DNA of 64,000 nucleotides, from assembly GCA_018332375.1 (NCBI GenBank), contig BOPV01000001.1:2232001-2296000 (forward strand). Direction: 5' to 3'. Of the stretch, positions 38,350-47,929 are shown one piece after another. Source of the stretch: Roseiterribacter gracilis. GTDB lineage: Bacteria > Pseudomonadota > Alphaproteobacteria > BOG-932 > Roseiterribacteraceae. Each line of letters opens with the position of its first letter. The stretch's first letter is position 1. Both the position numbers and the translations under genes were made by a program. A model generated the notes under the pieces. It was not told the DNA's origin and made no database searches. It was given only the letters and a program-made list of their open reading frames with translations.

Positions 38350-40929
38350 CTATTTTTCGGAGACGCTGAGAAATCCGCGCTCCCGGGCCGTCGCCGCAGC
38401 CTCGTGCCGCGTGCGCGCGTCGAGCCGGGCCATAATCGCCGCGACGTGATGTTCGGCGGTTTTCGCCGAAATGCAAAGCCGGTCGGCAATCTCGGCGTTG
38501 GTCAGCTCGTCGGCCAACAACGCCAGAACCTGCACCTGCCGGCGCGTCAGCCCGCCCGGATTGGCGCGCGTGCCCGCGATCGGACCGCGCGGAATTGTGC
38601 GCACGCCGCCGCTGCGCATCTGCCGCCGCAACCGCGCCGCCGCCGGCGCCGCACCCAGCCGGTCAAAGATCGAGAGCGCGGTGCGCTGGGCTTCTTCATC
38701 GCCGAACGACAGAGCGATTGCCTCTTCGTAGGGACGCTTGCGCGCGCGCCACGCCGCCGCCGCTTCAAGCCATTTGCCGGCGCAATGATCGGCATAGGGT
38801 TGCGCCAAATCGTTGATCGTCACCGGCGCACCAAGCAGATGCAGCCAGTAGATCGCATCTTCTGCGATCCAGCGCACGTTCTTGGCCCGCGCGCGGGTCA
38901 ATAGCGACTGCAGCGCGTCAATTGCTTCGTCATGGCCTTCGTCGGTCAGCCAGGCACGTTCGGCGTCGCATGCAGCGACATAGATCTGCCGCTGCAGCTC
39001 GCCCAGATTCGCCGCCACCGGACGCGCTGCTTCGAGCGGTGCTGCGACGTCGGGATCGCCGCGGCGCACGCGCAGCCGCGCCAGCGCGAACAAAGCTGGG
39101 AAGCGAAACAGATCGACAACGCCGGTGGTCGCGCACAGCCGTTCCAATTCGGCGCCAACGCCATCCCAATCTTCGCCCTGGTCGATATCGATCATCGCGC
39201 CCCAACCGCGCAGATACGTCTCCCAATGCGTGATCTCGCGATCGACCGCATAGTCGACGCCTAACGCGACATAGGCGCGTGCCGCTTCGTCGTCGCGGCG
39301 CCAATAAGACGCGCAGGCAAGATTGCAGGCGCTGCGTTCGACGTGATCGTGATGCCCGCTCTCGCGCGCCAGCTCCAAGGCACGGCGCAACGTCTCGTCG
39401 CCGACATTGTGCTTGCTCCGCGCAGTGCCGACATTGGTCATCGCATGGATCACAATCTCGCGCTCGCCCAGTGACTCGGCGAGCTGCAGCGCGCGCTCGC
39501 CCCACTCGATCGCGCTGTCAAAATCGAACGCCAGCATGTCGAGTTGCGAGCGGTGCGAGTACGCCCAGGCGAGTTCGGCACCAGGCGGCCGATCGCGCAG
39601 CACCTCGATCGCTTGCTCGACGAATTTCTCGGCTTCTTTGCGCCGACCGCATGTCCAGGCAAACCGCGTAAGGCGCACCAGATCGCGACCGACGCCGACG
39701 ACGTCGCCTTGCGCATGCCGCAACTCTTTCGCTTCGAGCATCGCGGTCAGCGCCACGTCCGATGCGCCGCTCAAATAACATTGCTCGGCATAGCGTTCGA
39801 GCAGATGCATCGCGGTGCCGTCGTCGAGGATCGAGCGATGCGCGAGCATCGATGCGTAATGTGCCGCCGCTTCGCGTGGGGCACCGGCGCGCGCCGCGTC
39901 GTCACCCGCGCGTTGCGCAAAGACCAGCAGACTGGCGATATCGCCGGCGCGTGCAGCGTGATGCGCGACTTCGCTCGGCCGCACGTGCGGCCGAGCGCGC
40001 AAGAGATCGACCAGACGTTCGTGCAGCCGGCAACGCTGCGCGGCGGGCAGGGAATCTTCCAGCGCCTGCCGTGCGATTTCGTGGCGGAAGCGCAGCGTGC
40101 CGACATCGGCAACCAACATGCCGCCATCGACGCAGAAATCGATTCCCGCCGCTGCACCCTCGCCCGCCAGCGCGGCGACCAAGGTCGAATCGGCGTGACG
40201 TGGAAAGATCGACACCGCGGCCAACACGTCGCGTGCCGCCTGCGGCAAGCGCGCGGCGCGCGCCAAGGTCGCGTCGCGCACCGCGTCGGTGGGCGCAAAG
40301 TCGTCGACCGCCAGCAACTCGGTCACGAAGAAAGGATTGCCGCCGGTCAGTGCATGCAGCTGGTCGCCGGGCCGGCCCTTGCGCGATGCAAGCTGCGTCA
40401 CCGCTGCAACGGACAACGGCGCCAAGGAAATTCGTTCGACCGTGCCCGCCGTCACGTCGCCCAGCATGTCGCGCACCACGCCACGCGCCTTTGCGTCGTC
40501 GTCGCGATAGGTCAGCACCACCAGCGCGTTGCTGCGGACGATACGGCGGCCGAGAAAGCGGATCAGGTCCAACGTCGCGGTGTCGGCCCAATGGATGTCC
40601 TCGAAGACGAGGATCGACATCTCGGACGTCAGCAGGCGCAGCAATGCGTCAAACGACTGAAGGTGATCGGCGGCGGGATCGAACACGAAACGCCCACCGG
40701 CCGCGCGCGCTACGTCATGCAGCGGCAAGAGCGGTTCGGGCGTCGAGAGATGTTCGCATGCACCCCAATAGACATTGACGTTGGCCGACCCGGTGAAGCG
40801 TTCGACCAGCGCCGTCTTGCCGGCGCCTGCTTCGCCGGTGATCGCCACGATGCGTCCGCTGCCGGCAGACGCGCGCGCAAAGGCGCCGTGCAGGCGCCGC
40901 AGCTCATCATCGCGCTCGAGTAGATCCAT
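38350..40929 (-). CDS. Large LuxR-family regulator with AAA-type ATPase (LAL type)
   Basis: An 859-residue regulator. The N-terminal NTPase has Walker A GEAGAGKT (residues 32-39) and Walker B ILVFEDIHWAD near residue 106. The middle 500 residues are helical TPR-like repeats (for example AWAYSHRSQLDMLAFDFDSA). The C-terminal LuxR helix-turn-helix (LTRRQVQVLALLADELTNAE, then ISAKTAEHHVAAIMARL) is intact. LAL regulators usually activate nearby catabolic or secondary-metabolic genes on binding a ligand. It lies between the MddA/decarboxylase pair and the phosphoesterase pair, all on one strand, so either could be a target. Confidence 0.92.
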   Translation of the reverse strand: MDLLERDDELRRLHGAFARASAGSGRIVAITGEAGAGKTALVERFTGSANVNVYWGACEHLSTPEPLLPLHDVARAAGGRFVFDPAADHLQSFDALLRLLTSEMSILVFEDIHWADTATLDLIRFLGRRIVRSNALVVLTYRDDDAKARGVVRDMLGDVTAGTVERISLAPLSVAAVTQLASRKGRPGDQLHALTGGNPFFVTELLAVDDFAPTDAVRDATLARAARLPQAARDVLAAVSIFPRHADSTLVAALAGEGAAAGIDFCVDGGMLVADVGTLRFRHEIARQALEDSLPAAQRCRLHERLVDLLRARPHVRPSEVAHHAARAGDIASLLVFAQRAGDDAARAGAPREAAAHYASMLAHRSILDDGTAMHLLERYAEQCYLSGASDVALTAMLEAKELRHAQGDVVGVGRDLVRLTRFAWTCGRRKEAEKFVEQAIEVLRDRPPGAELAWAYSHRSQLDMLAFDFDSAIEWGERALQLAESLGEREIVIHAMTNVGTARSKHNVGDETLRRALELARESGHHDHVERSACNLACASYWRRDDEAARAYVALGVDYAVDREITHWETYLRGWGAMIDIDQGEDWDGVGAELERLCATTGVVDLFRFPALFALARLRVRRGDPDVAAPLEAARPVAANLGELQRQIYVAACDAERAWLTDEGHDEAIDALQSLLTRARAKNVRWIAEDAIYWLHLLGAPVTINDLAQPYADHCAGKWLEAAAAWRARKRPYEEAIALSFGDEEAQRTALSIFDRLGAAPAAARLRRQMRSGGVRTIPRGPIAGTRANPGGLTRRQVQVLALLADELTNAEIADRLCISAKTAEHHVAAIMARLDARTRHEAAATARERGFLSVSEK

Positions 40930-40982
40930 CCATAGCGATTACCCGCAAGCGCGCGAAAGCTCCAGACTTTCGAGGTGGCGGC

Positions 40983-41702
40983 CTAAATCTCCAGCACCGC
41001 ATAGGGTTTTCCGGTCGGCTTCTTCACGTGGCGCGCGACGTTGTAGACCGGGATGCCCGCTTTGGTTTTTCCCTCGTAGGAGCCGCCGTGGGCGTGGCCG
41101 TGGAAGACCGCTTTGACGTTGTCGAACCGGTTCACCGTCTCGGCAAAGCGCGACGAGCCGAGGAAGGGATAAATCTCTTTGGGCTCGCCCTCGCAGGTCG
41201 CGGCGATCGGCGCGTAGTGCAGCAGCACCACCACCTTGTCGACATGCAACGCTTTCAACTGCACTTCCAGCTTGGTCGCTTCGGCAATGGCTTCGCCGAC
41301 AAAACTTTTGATCATCGTCTCGCCAAACGCGCCCAGCATGCCGCGATCGAATCCGCCCGCAAATCCTTTGACGCCGGCAAAGCCGATGCCTTCGATCGTG
41401 TGCGGTTCGCTTTCGAGCAGCTTCAGGCCGGCCTGGCAGAGGATCTTGGTCACTTGTTCGCCGTGGCCGCTTTCAATGTCGTGATTGCCGAGCACGCCGA
41501 CCATCGGGATCGGCACCGCGCGCAATTCTTCGGCCAACAACTCGGCTTCTTTGATCGTGCCGAGATTGGTCAGGTCGCCGCACAATGCCAGCACATCGGC
41601 GTCGCGCGCGATCTCGGCGAAGCATTCGCGATACGGATGCTCGTTCGTTTCGGTGACGTGCAGATCGCCAAGACCCGCGATGCGCAACTTGCCGTCACTC
41701 AT
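40983..41702 (-). CDS. Calcineurin-like metallophosphoesterase
   Basis: A 239-residue phosphoesterase with the full dinuclear-metal signature: GDLH (Asp13, His15), GDLTN (Asp43), GNHD (Asn73, His74), LHYAP (His162) and GHAH (His203, His205). Substrate unknown. The ATG at 41702 overlaps the stop of the upstream nucleotidyltransferase gene (ATGA), so the two proteins are made together and probably act on the same nucleotide or nucleic acid. No signal peptide, so cytoplasmic. Confidence 0.92.
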   Translation of the reverse strand: MSDGKLRIAGLGDLHVTETNEHPYRECFAEIARDADVLALCGDLTNLGTIKEAELLAEELRAVPIPMVGVLGNHDIESGHGEQVTKILCQAGLKLLESEPHTIEGIGFAGVKGFAGGFDRGMLGAFGETMIKSFVGEAIAEATKLEVQLKALHVDKVVVLLHYAPIAATCEGEPKEIYPFLGSSRFAETVNRFDNVKAVFHGHAHGGSYEGKTKAGIPVYNVARHVKKPTGKPYAVLEI

Positions 41703-42457
41703 CGTGGTCCACCTACCACGTCCGCGAAGCCCCATTGCTCGACGTCGATTGCATAGTCGCGCGGGCTGAACAGGCGGCCGCGGCAGACTTTTGTTTGCGG
41801 CGCCGGCAAGTCAGCGTGACGCCGCGCACGGTCAAGCAATTCATCCAGCAGCCAGCGCGGAATACATTCACGCTCGGTCGGATAGATGAAACGGAAATTG
41901 AGAACGTGCATCAGCAGCACTTCCCAATAGGGCTCCATGTAGGTCAGCAGCCGCTTCCAATCGATCTGCGCATGCTGGGTCAGGATCACATGCGCGATGT
42001 CGTTGCCGTCATAGCGATAGCGGTCTTTGAGAAAGACTTTCGACCAGATGAGCTCGGTCGGCGACACCATGCGCACCGGCACGCCATAGACGGTGCCGGG
42101 ACGGCTTTCGTCGAACCAATGTTCGGTGATCGGCACGATCGCAACCGCCGACGAAAAGATCACGTCGAAGAAATCTTCGCCTTTGAAGACTTTCGCGATC
42201 CAGCGCTCGTCTTCGATCTCGATGTCGTAGCCGAGATCGCGAAACGTCTCGAGGATGCGCGGGTAGTCACCGGCCTTGCAGAAGATGTCGAGATCTTTGG
42301 TCGGGCGGGTGATGCCGGTGTAGGCGCACAGCGCGTAGGTGCCCGCCAGCAAGAAGGGCGTCTTGCTGTCGTTCAAAATCCGCAGGCTTTCGCCGTAGAA
42401 ATGTTCGGCTTCGGGCGACGGCGGCGTGGGTTCGTTGGATAGCGCGAGAACGACCAT
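41699..42457 (-). CDS. Nucleotidyltransferase-fold protein (pol-beta type)
   Basis: A 252-residue protein with the minimal nucleotidyltransferase catalytic set: the glycine turn LAGTYAL (Gly39), the DxD pair KDLDIF (Asp55, Asp57) and a third acidic residue in EDFFDVIF (Asp98). The C-terminal half is helical and unlike known kanamycin or tRNA nucleotidyltransferases. Distantly comparable families include AbiEii-type and MNT toxins. It is translationally coupled to the metallophosphoesterase gene. The acceptor molecule cannot be deduced. The ATG has a GGAG ribosome site. Confidence 0.85.
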   Translation of the reverse strand: MVVLALSNEPTPPSPEAEHFYGESLRILNDSKTPFLLAGTYALCAYTGITRPTKDLDIFCKAGDYPRILETFRDLGYDIEIEDERWIAKVFKGEDFFDVIFSSAVAIVPITEHWFDESRPGTVYGVPVRMVSPTELIWSKVFLKDRYRYDGNDIAHVILTQHAQIDWKRLLTYMEPYWEVLLMHVLNFRFIYPTERECIPRWLLDELLDRARRHADLPAPQTKVCRGRLFSPRDYAIDVEQWGFADVVGGPR

Positions 42458-42571
42458 GGACTCTCCGTTTGAGATGAACTGGAGATCTGGCCGGCTCGTT
42501 CCCCAGACAGCGCAGGGAAAATGTCAGGCGCCTGGCGAACTGCTTGCGATTGGTGAAAAAGCGACGCCACG

Positions 42572-43438
42572 GTGAAACATCGTCAGGCACGGGCGTGCCG
42601 GTGCGCGATTAGGTTCCGACCCCTCGAGATTCGCATCGAATGGGGCCGCCTCTTGTCGACGACGACGACCATCAAACCCCGCGCCGTTGCGCGCAGTCCG
42701 TTTGCAGCACTGGCCTGGTTGTGCCTGGCGATCGCCATCATCGGCTTCTCTGCGACCTATTGGGTGCAGCTGCCGCGCGGCACAGTGATCGCCTCACCGC
42801 TGCTACATCTGCACGCGATCCTCACCACCGGCTGGTTGATCCTGCTGGTGTTGCAGACGCGTTGGATCGTAACCGGACAGGTCGGCAAGCACCGAAGCTG
42901 GGGTGTGTTCGGCGTGGCGCTGGCGACGGCGCTCGTGGTGACGGGCGTTGCGGTCGCAATCGAAAGCCTGCGCCACCGTCTCGGCACGCCATACGAAGCG
43001 ACCGCACGTCCGTTCTTGATTGTGCCCGTCAGCACCGTGCTGGAATTCGGATGCTTCGTGACGGCTGCATTGCTGATGGTGCGCCGGCCGGAGGTGCACA
43101 AGCGCCTGATGCTGGTTGCAACCGGCACGATGCTCAACGCAGCCGCGGCACGGTTCGTGTTTTTCGCTTTGCGTGGGTACGCGCCCGGCGCCCGGCCCGG
43201 AATCGGTGAGTCACCGCCAGTCGGGGCTGCGATCGTCATCACGGCGCTGGGCCTGCTGCCGGTCTTTGTCGGCATGGTGATCGACGTTCGCCGCCGCGGC
43301 CGACCGCATCCGGCCTATGCGTGCAGCATTCCGATCTTGATGAGCTTCGCTGTCCTACGCGTGCCATTATCGCAAACGGCAGCGTGGAACGATGTCGTGA
43401 ACTGGCTACTCGCCTTCAGCGAACTACCGCACGGCTAA
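42572..43438 (+). CDS. Uncharacterised polytopic membrane protein
   Basis: Up to 288 residues with about seven hydrophobic segments. The motif LHAILTTGWLILLVLQTRWI followed by GKHRSWGVFG (about 79-113) recurs in a family of uncharacterised bacterial membrane proteins with conserved histidines, possibly haem or metal binding; that is a guess. The first 27 residues are basic and unconvincing, and a TTG at 42653 (LSTTTTIKPR) may be the true start. It converges on the LysR gene with a 4-base overlap of stops. Confidence 0.7.
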   Translation: MKHRQARACRCAIRFRPLEIRIEWGRLLSTTTTIKPRAVARSPFAALAWLCLAIAIIGFSATYWVQLPRGTVIASPLLHLHAILTTGWLILLVLQTRWIVTGQVGKHRSWGVFGVALATALVVTGVAVAIESLRHRLGTPYEATARPFLIVPVSTVLEFGCFVTAALLMVRRPEVHKRLMLVATGTMLNAAAARFVFFALRGYAPGARPGIGESPPVGAAIVITALGLLPVFVGMVIDVRRRGRPHPAYACSIPILMSFAVLRVPLSQTAAWNDVVNWLLAFSELPHG

Positions 43439-44352
43439 GACAGGACGGAAGCAGCGAGCCACTCGCGAAAGGTCCATGCCCAGGGCGCATCGTGGATGTC
43501 CGAGCGCGTCGCAAGTTGAATCGTTTCGGCCGAGCCTGACACCGGCCCGGCCGCAACCAACGTCTGGCCGAAGCCACGGCGGCGTTCGATTAGCGGGCTG
43601 GGCGCGAGCGCAACGCCCAACCCGTGTTCGGCCGCTTCGATCGCGTCGCACGTACTGTCGAACCACAATTCGCGCCCCGGCCGTAGCGGACCGCCCTCCG
43701 TCGCACCAAACCAGTCTGCCCAGGCGCGCGGATGGCCTTCGACGTGAATCAAGGTCTGCTGCCACAAGCCGTCGCGCGACTGCTGCAAAGCTGCATGCAG
43801 GCTGGGCGCACAAACCGGCATGCAGCCGATCGCGAGCAGCGGCTCGGCGTGTAAGCCGAACGTCTCGAAACGTCCGAAGCGGATCGCGAAATCGCACGAG
43901 ACCGCATCCAGATACCGATCGTTCTCGGACGCTTCGATGCGCAACGTCAGCGATGGCAGACGCTTCTCGAAGGTACCGAGGTTGGGAATTAGAATCGTCG
44001 AAATGAAGAGCGGCGGTGCGCTGACACGCAACTCCGTCGGACTCGTACGCCCGTGTTGCAGCAGACTGCGGCTTGCGTCTTCGAGCTGCAACAGCGCGGG
44101 GCGAACCGAGTCGAGCAGCGCTTCGCCGCCTTTCGTAAGCCGGACGCTCCGGCCATCGCGGACGAACAGCCGTACGCCGTAATGTTCTTCCAGATTGCGC
44201 ACTTGATGGCTGATTGCCGACGGGCTTAGCGCAAGTTCATCTGCTGCCTGTCGGAAACTGCCGCGCGATGCGGATCGCACGAATGCCTGCAGCGCCGTCA
44301 GTGAAGGTAATACGCGCAACGGCATCGGTGCGCTGCCCGATGTGTTGCTCAC
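43435..44352 (-). CDS. LysR-family transcriptional regulator
   Basis: A 305-residue regulator with an N-terminal winged helix (FVRSASRGSFRQAADELALS, SAISHQVRNLEEHYGVRLF) and a LysR substrate-binding domain typical of the GcvA-like branch (DFAIRFGR). Target genes are not obvious: it faces away from trpF and converges on the membrane protein. Upstream, a CTGCAG-TAGG-CTGCAG symmetric element at about 44373-44388 may be an operator. Confidence 0.93.
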   Translation of the reverse strand: MSNTSGSAPMPLRVLPSLTALQAFVRSASRGSFRQAADELALSPSAISHQVRNLEEHYGVRLFVRDGRSVRLTKGGEALLDSVRPALLQLEDASRSLLQHGRTSPTELRVSAPPLFISTILIPNLGTFEKRLPSLTLRIEASENDRYLDAVSCDFAIRFGRFETFGLHAEPLLAIGCMPVCAPSLHAALQQSRDGLWQQTLIHVEGHPRAWADWFGATEGGPLRPGRELWFDSTCDAIEAAEHGLGVALAPSPLIERRRGFGQTLVAAGPVSGSAETIQLATRSDIHDAPWAWTFREWLAASVLS

Positions 44353-44486
44353 GACACACGCTCAACATGCTGCAGTAGGCTGCAGGCTTGATCGAATTTC
44401 TGCATCGCTTGATTGCCTCGGCTCCCGCGAACAACGTCCCGCAGGTACGACACAAAACAGCGCGCAGATGACGAAAACGCCGTGCG

Positions 44487-45128
44487 TTAGAGCGAACGCA
44501 GCGCTGCAAGAAATGCGCTGATCTTTGCTGGACTCTTGTGACCCGGTCGATCTTCGACACCCGACGATACGTCGACCGCTTGCGCACCACTTGCACGCAC
44601 TGCTGCCGCGACATTGTCAGGATTGAGACCGCCCGCCAGCATCCACGGACGCGACCAGCGTTGTCCCGCCAGCAAGGTCCAATCGAACGCCAGCCCGTTG
44701 CCGCCGGGCAAGGACGACACGCCGGCCGGCGCCTTGGCGTCGAACAACAGACGATCGGCCACCAGTTCGAAGCTGCGCGCGCGTTCGAGATCGGCTGCGT
44801 CGCCGATCGCGATTGCTTTCATCACCGGCAGCCCGAAGCGCGACTTCACATCGGCGACGCGTTCGGGCGTTTCGCTGCCATGCAGCTGCACCATGTCGAG
44901 CGGGACCTGACCGACGATCCGTTCAAGATCGTCATTCTGCGGATCGACGAACAGGCCAATCACCTGCACGCCGGTCGGCACCTGGCGCGCCAGTTCGGCG
45001 GCGAAGCTCGGATCGACCGCGCGCGGACTGGCGGGAAAAAAGACCAGCCCGATGGCGCGCGCACCGCCGGCAACGGCAGCCGCGATCGCGTCGGGCGTCC
45101 GTACGCCGCAGATTTTCGCCTGGATCAT
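44487..45128 (-). CDS. trpF: Phosphoribosylanthranilate isomerase
   Basis: Third enzyme of tryptophan synthesis. The 213-residue TIM-barrel has catalytic Cys7 (AKICGVRTPDA), the LFVDP and VQLHGSE motifs and the C-terminal phosphate loops LAGGLNPDNV and VDVSSGVED. It lies 17 kb from trpB and trpA, whereas in most alphaproteobacteria it is directly upstream of trpB. Downstream is the LysR gene after 134 bases. Confidence 0.96.
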   Translation of the reverse strand: MIQAKICGVRTPDAIAAAVAGGARAIGLVFFPASPRAVDPSFAAELARQVPTGVQVIGLFVDPQNDDLERIVGQVPLDMVQLHGSETPERVADVKSRFGLPVMKAIAIGDAADLERARSFELVADRLLFDAKAPAGVSSLPGGNGLAFDWTLLAGQRWSRPWMLAGGLNPDNVAAAVRASGAQAVDVSSGVEDRPGHKSPAKISAFLAALRSL

Positions 45129-45149
45129 GATGGCGTCGAAGCTAGCGCA

Positions 45150-46730
45150 CTACCGTTTCGGAGAAAGGGGACCGATGGGCGCAGGCCGCAGCATCGCCAC
45201 CAGCAGCAATCCGACGACGGCGGCGGCGAAGGCGACTTCGAACGCATCGATATAGGCCAGCACATTTGCCTCGCGCGTGACCCGCGACGCCAAGGTGGCG
45301 ACGCCGCGCGCGGTGGCAACTTCGGCCGAACTGCCGCGCGCAAAGCCACCGGTCAGTTGATGCAGCGCTTGGACCGTATCGCTGTCGCCGGCGCCGACAT
45401 ACTGACCCAGCAGATTCGAATGGAGCTGCTCGCGCACGCGGACCCAGGTCGCCATCAGCGACGTGCCGATTTCGATCCCGTCGAGGCGCACCACCTGCAC
45501 ATAAGCGCCGAACGCGGTCGCACGTTTCGGATCAGCATTCGAAATAATGAAGATCAGCACGCCGAGAAAGGTGAAAGCGTGACCGACTGCCTGCAACAGC
45601 GCGAGCGGAATGAAATTCTCGCCGCGCCAGAGCTGCGTCAGGCCGGTACCGAGCCAGGCCGCGAGACCGAATGCGGTAAAGCCAATCGCGATCAGGATCC
45701 GGGCATCGTAGTGGCGCAGGAACCAGACGCCGACGAACATCGCCACGATCAACGGCAGCACGAGATACGGCAGCAACAAGTCGCCGACCTGTTCGGGCCG
45801 TAGTTGCGCGACGTTGATCAGAAAGTTCGGCGTGAGCAGGCTGTTCGACAGGCTCGTCACCGCATAGATCAGAATGATCGCGATTCCGAGCGCGACATTG
45901 TGCGAAGCCAGCACGCTGTAATGCGCCCAAGGTTCGGCCACCACCGCTTCATTGATGAAAAATAGAATCATCAGCACGGTGCCGCCGGCCAGCAAACTCA
46001 TCACCGTGCCGGATTCGAGCCAGTTGAGTCGGTTGCCCTGATCGAGGCCGGCGTAAATCATCGCCGTGCCGATGCCGAGAAACAGCATGCCAGCCCAATC
46101 GGCGTTGCGAACCAGCTGGCGATTGATCGGATCGCGCGCGGCGCCGAACCAGACCAGCGCCGCCATCAACAGCGACAGCGCAACATGCTGCCCGTACAGC
46201 GCGTGCCAGCCCACGACCTGCGTATAGAAGCCGACGAGGGACACGCCAAAATTGAGCGAGAACGGCGAGCGGAACACGTAGACGGCCAAAGCCGGCAACC
46301 ACCATTTCGGCGGCAGATGCCGAAAGATGATCATCAAGGTCGCCGGAATGAATGCGCCCAGCATCAGACCGTGGATGAAATGCAGCACGTACAAGGTTTC
46401 GACGTCGCGCACGAACGGAATCGTCTGCGACGTCACGGCGTAAATCAGACAGGCCGGAATCATCACGAGACGAATGCCGAACGCGGTCGCGAGCCACGCA
46501 ACCGCAGGGGCTGCAATCAGTTGCGCGCTGGTCGTGATCGTCGCCAGCCACGCCCCTTCGTCGAAGCCGAGTCCGAATGCGCCGCGCAAATCGGGCAGAC
46601 CGATCGACAGAAAGCGCGTGTCGAAGCCAGTCAGAAACGAGCCCAGCAGAACCGCCGCGACAGCCAGCAGCGGCCGCTGCGTCGGTGACGCAGCAGAGAC
46701 TGGACCGGTCGAGATTTGTTGCTCGGCCAT
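45150..46730 (-). CDS. DHA2-family MFS multidrug exporter, EmrB-like
   Basis: A 526-residue major facilitator with about 14 hydrophobic helices, the DHA2 layout. The first helix region LGSFLTGFDTRFLSIGLPDL replaces the usual TFMxxLDxTIVNVALP motif, so it is a divergent member. It is preceded by a HlyD/EmrA-type adaptor gene with a 2-base gap, forming a tripartite efflux system when joined to a TolC protein encoded elsewhere. Substrates unknown. No adjacent dedicated repressor is seen. Confidence 0.88.
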   Translation of the reverse strand: MAEQQISTGPVSAASPTQRPLLAVAAVLLGSFLTGFDTRFLSIGLPDLRGAFGLGFDEGAWLATITTSAQLIAAPAVAWLATAFGIRLVMIPACLIYAVTSQTIPFVRDVETLYVLHFIHGLMLGAFIPATLMIIFRHLPPKWWLPALAVYVFRSPFSLNFGVSLVGFYTQVVGWHALYGQHVALSLLMAALVWFGAARDPINRQLVRNADWAGMLFLGIGTAMIYAGLDQGNRLNWLESGTVMSLLAGGTVLMILFFINEAVVAEPWAHYSVLASHNVALGIAIILIYAVTSLSNSLLTPNFLINVAQLRPEQVGDLLLPYLVLPLIVAMFVGVWFLRHYDARILIAIGFTAFGLAAWLGTGLTQLWRGENFIPLALLQAVGHAFTFLGVLIFIISNADPKRATAFGAYVQVVRLDGIEIGTSLMATWVRVREQLHSNLLGQYVGAGDSDTVQALHQLTGGFARGSSAEVATARGVATLASRVTREANVLAYIDAFEVAFAAAVVGLLLVAMLRPAPIGPLSPKR

Positions 46731-46732
46731 GC

Positions 46733-47830
46733 TCAGTCGACGTGGATGCGCGTCACCACCGACATGCCGGGGCGGAGCTGGGCGACCAGCTTCTGGCCGG
46801 GTTCAAATTCGATCCGCACCGGAATGCGCTGTACGACTTTGGTGAAGTTGCCGGTCGCATTGTCGGGCGGCAGCAGCGCAAAGGTCGAGCCGCTGGCCGG
46901 CGACAAGCGCGCGACATGCCCCTGCAGCACTTCACCCGGGAAGGTGTCGACGCGGATGTCGACCTTCTGTCCCGGCTGCACGCGCGTCAGTTGGGTTTCT
47001 TTGTAGTTGGCGGTGACGAACACGTTGGGCAGCGGCACGACCGACACGAGGTTGGTGCCGACATTGACGTAGTCGCCCTCATGCACCTGCCGTTCGCCGA
47101 CGACGCCGTCGAACGGTGCGGTCACGCGGGTGTAGCGCAACCGCAGCTCGGCATTGACGCGCAGCGCCTGCGCCGCGCGTAGTTGCGTCGTCAGCTGTGC
47201 TTCTTGCCCGTTCAACACGTCGAGCTGCCGGCGTTGCGCCTCGATCGTGCGTTCGATCGCGGCGACGTCGGCCAGCGATTTTTCATGCTGCGCGACCGCC
47301 AGTTCGACTTTCTGCCGCGTGCCCGCCAGGCCGCCTGCGATCAGTGAATTCTGTCGTTCCAGCTCCTGCCGCGTCTGGACCTCGCTGGCATGCGCGGCGG
47401 CGCGTTGCGCTTCGGCTTGTGCGACGACGGCGCGTTGCAGTGCTTTCTGGTTGTCGAGATTTTCGATCGTCGCAACCGCGCCCGCGACGCTGGCGTCGGC
47501 CTGCGCCAAGGCAGCTTCATATTCGGCCGAGTCGATTTCGAGCAGCAGCTCGCCCGCTTTGACGGTTTGATAGTCCTGCACCGGAATGCGGTTGATGTTG
47601 CCTGCAACGCGCGCCGACAGCCGCGTCGTGTCAGACTTCACCACCGCGTCGTCGGTGACTTGCGTCGACGACGCACCCTGCCAACGCACCCAGCGCGCCG
47701 AGGCCAACACGACGAGGAGCAGCACCAACGCTAAGGCGCTGAGCGGCACTGCAAGACGTTTCCAGGTTGACGGGGGTGGCGGCGGTGCGGGCGCCGGAGC
47801 AACGGGTGCTTGCGATTGCGCGTCGGCCAT
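46733..47830 (-). CDS. HlyD/EmrA-family membrane fusion protein
   Basis: A 365-residue periplasmic adaptor anchored by one helix (about 27-47) after a proline/alanine-rich N-terminus. A split lipoyl domain flanks a coiled coil of about residues 90-215; the VTAPFDGVVGERQVHEGDYV segment and the beta-barrel region follow. It links the downstream MFS pump to an outer-membrane channel. The pair sits between trpF and pyrF, which are often closer together in relatives. Confidence 0.9.
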   Translation of the reverse strand: MADAQSQAPVAPAPAPPPPPSTWKRLAVPLSALALVLLLVVLASARWVRWQGASSTQVTDDAVVKSDTTRLSARVAGNINRIPVQDYQTVKAGELLLEIDSAEYEAALAQADASVAGAVATIENLDNQKALQRAVVAQAEAQRAAAHASEVQTRQELERQNSLIAGGLAGTRQKVELAVAQHEKSLADVAAIERTIEAQRRQLDVLNGQEAQLTTQLRAAQALRVNAELRLRYTRVTAPFDGVVGERQVHEGDYVNVGTNLVSVVPLPNVFVTANYKETQLTRVQPGQKVDIRVDTFPGEVLQGHVARLSPASGSTFALLPPDNATGNFTKVVQRIPVRIEFEPGQKLVAQLRPGMSVVTRIHVD

Positions 47831-47929
47831 CTGTCCCCTCGGCTTGGTTCAGCGAAAGGATCGTGCAGCGATCGGGCGGAGCAAGTCGAGAAGGATCCGC
47901 TCGTCCTTTGTATCGGAAGGCTACGGCGA

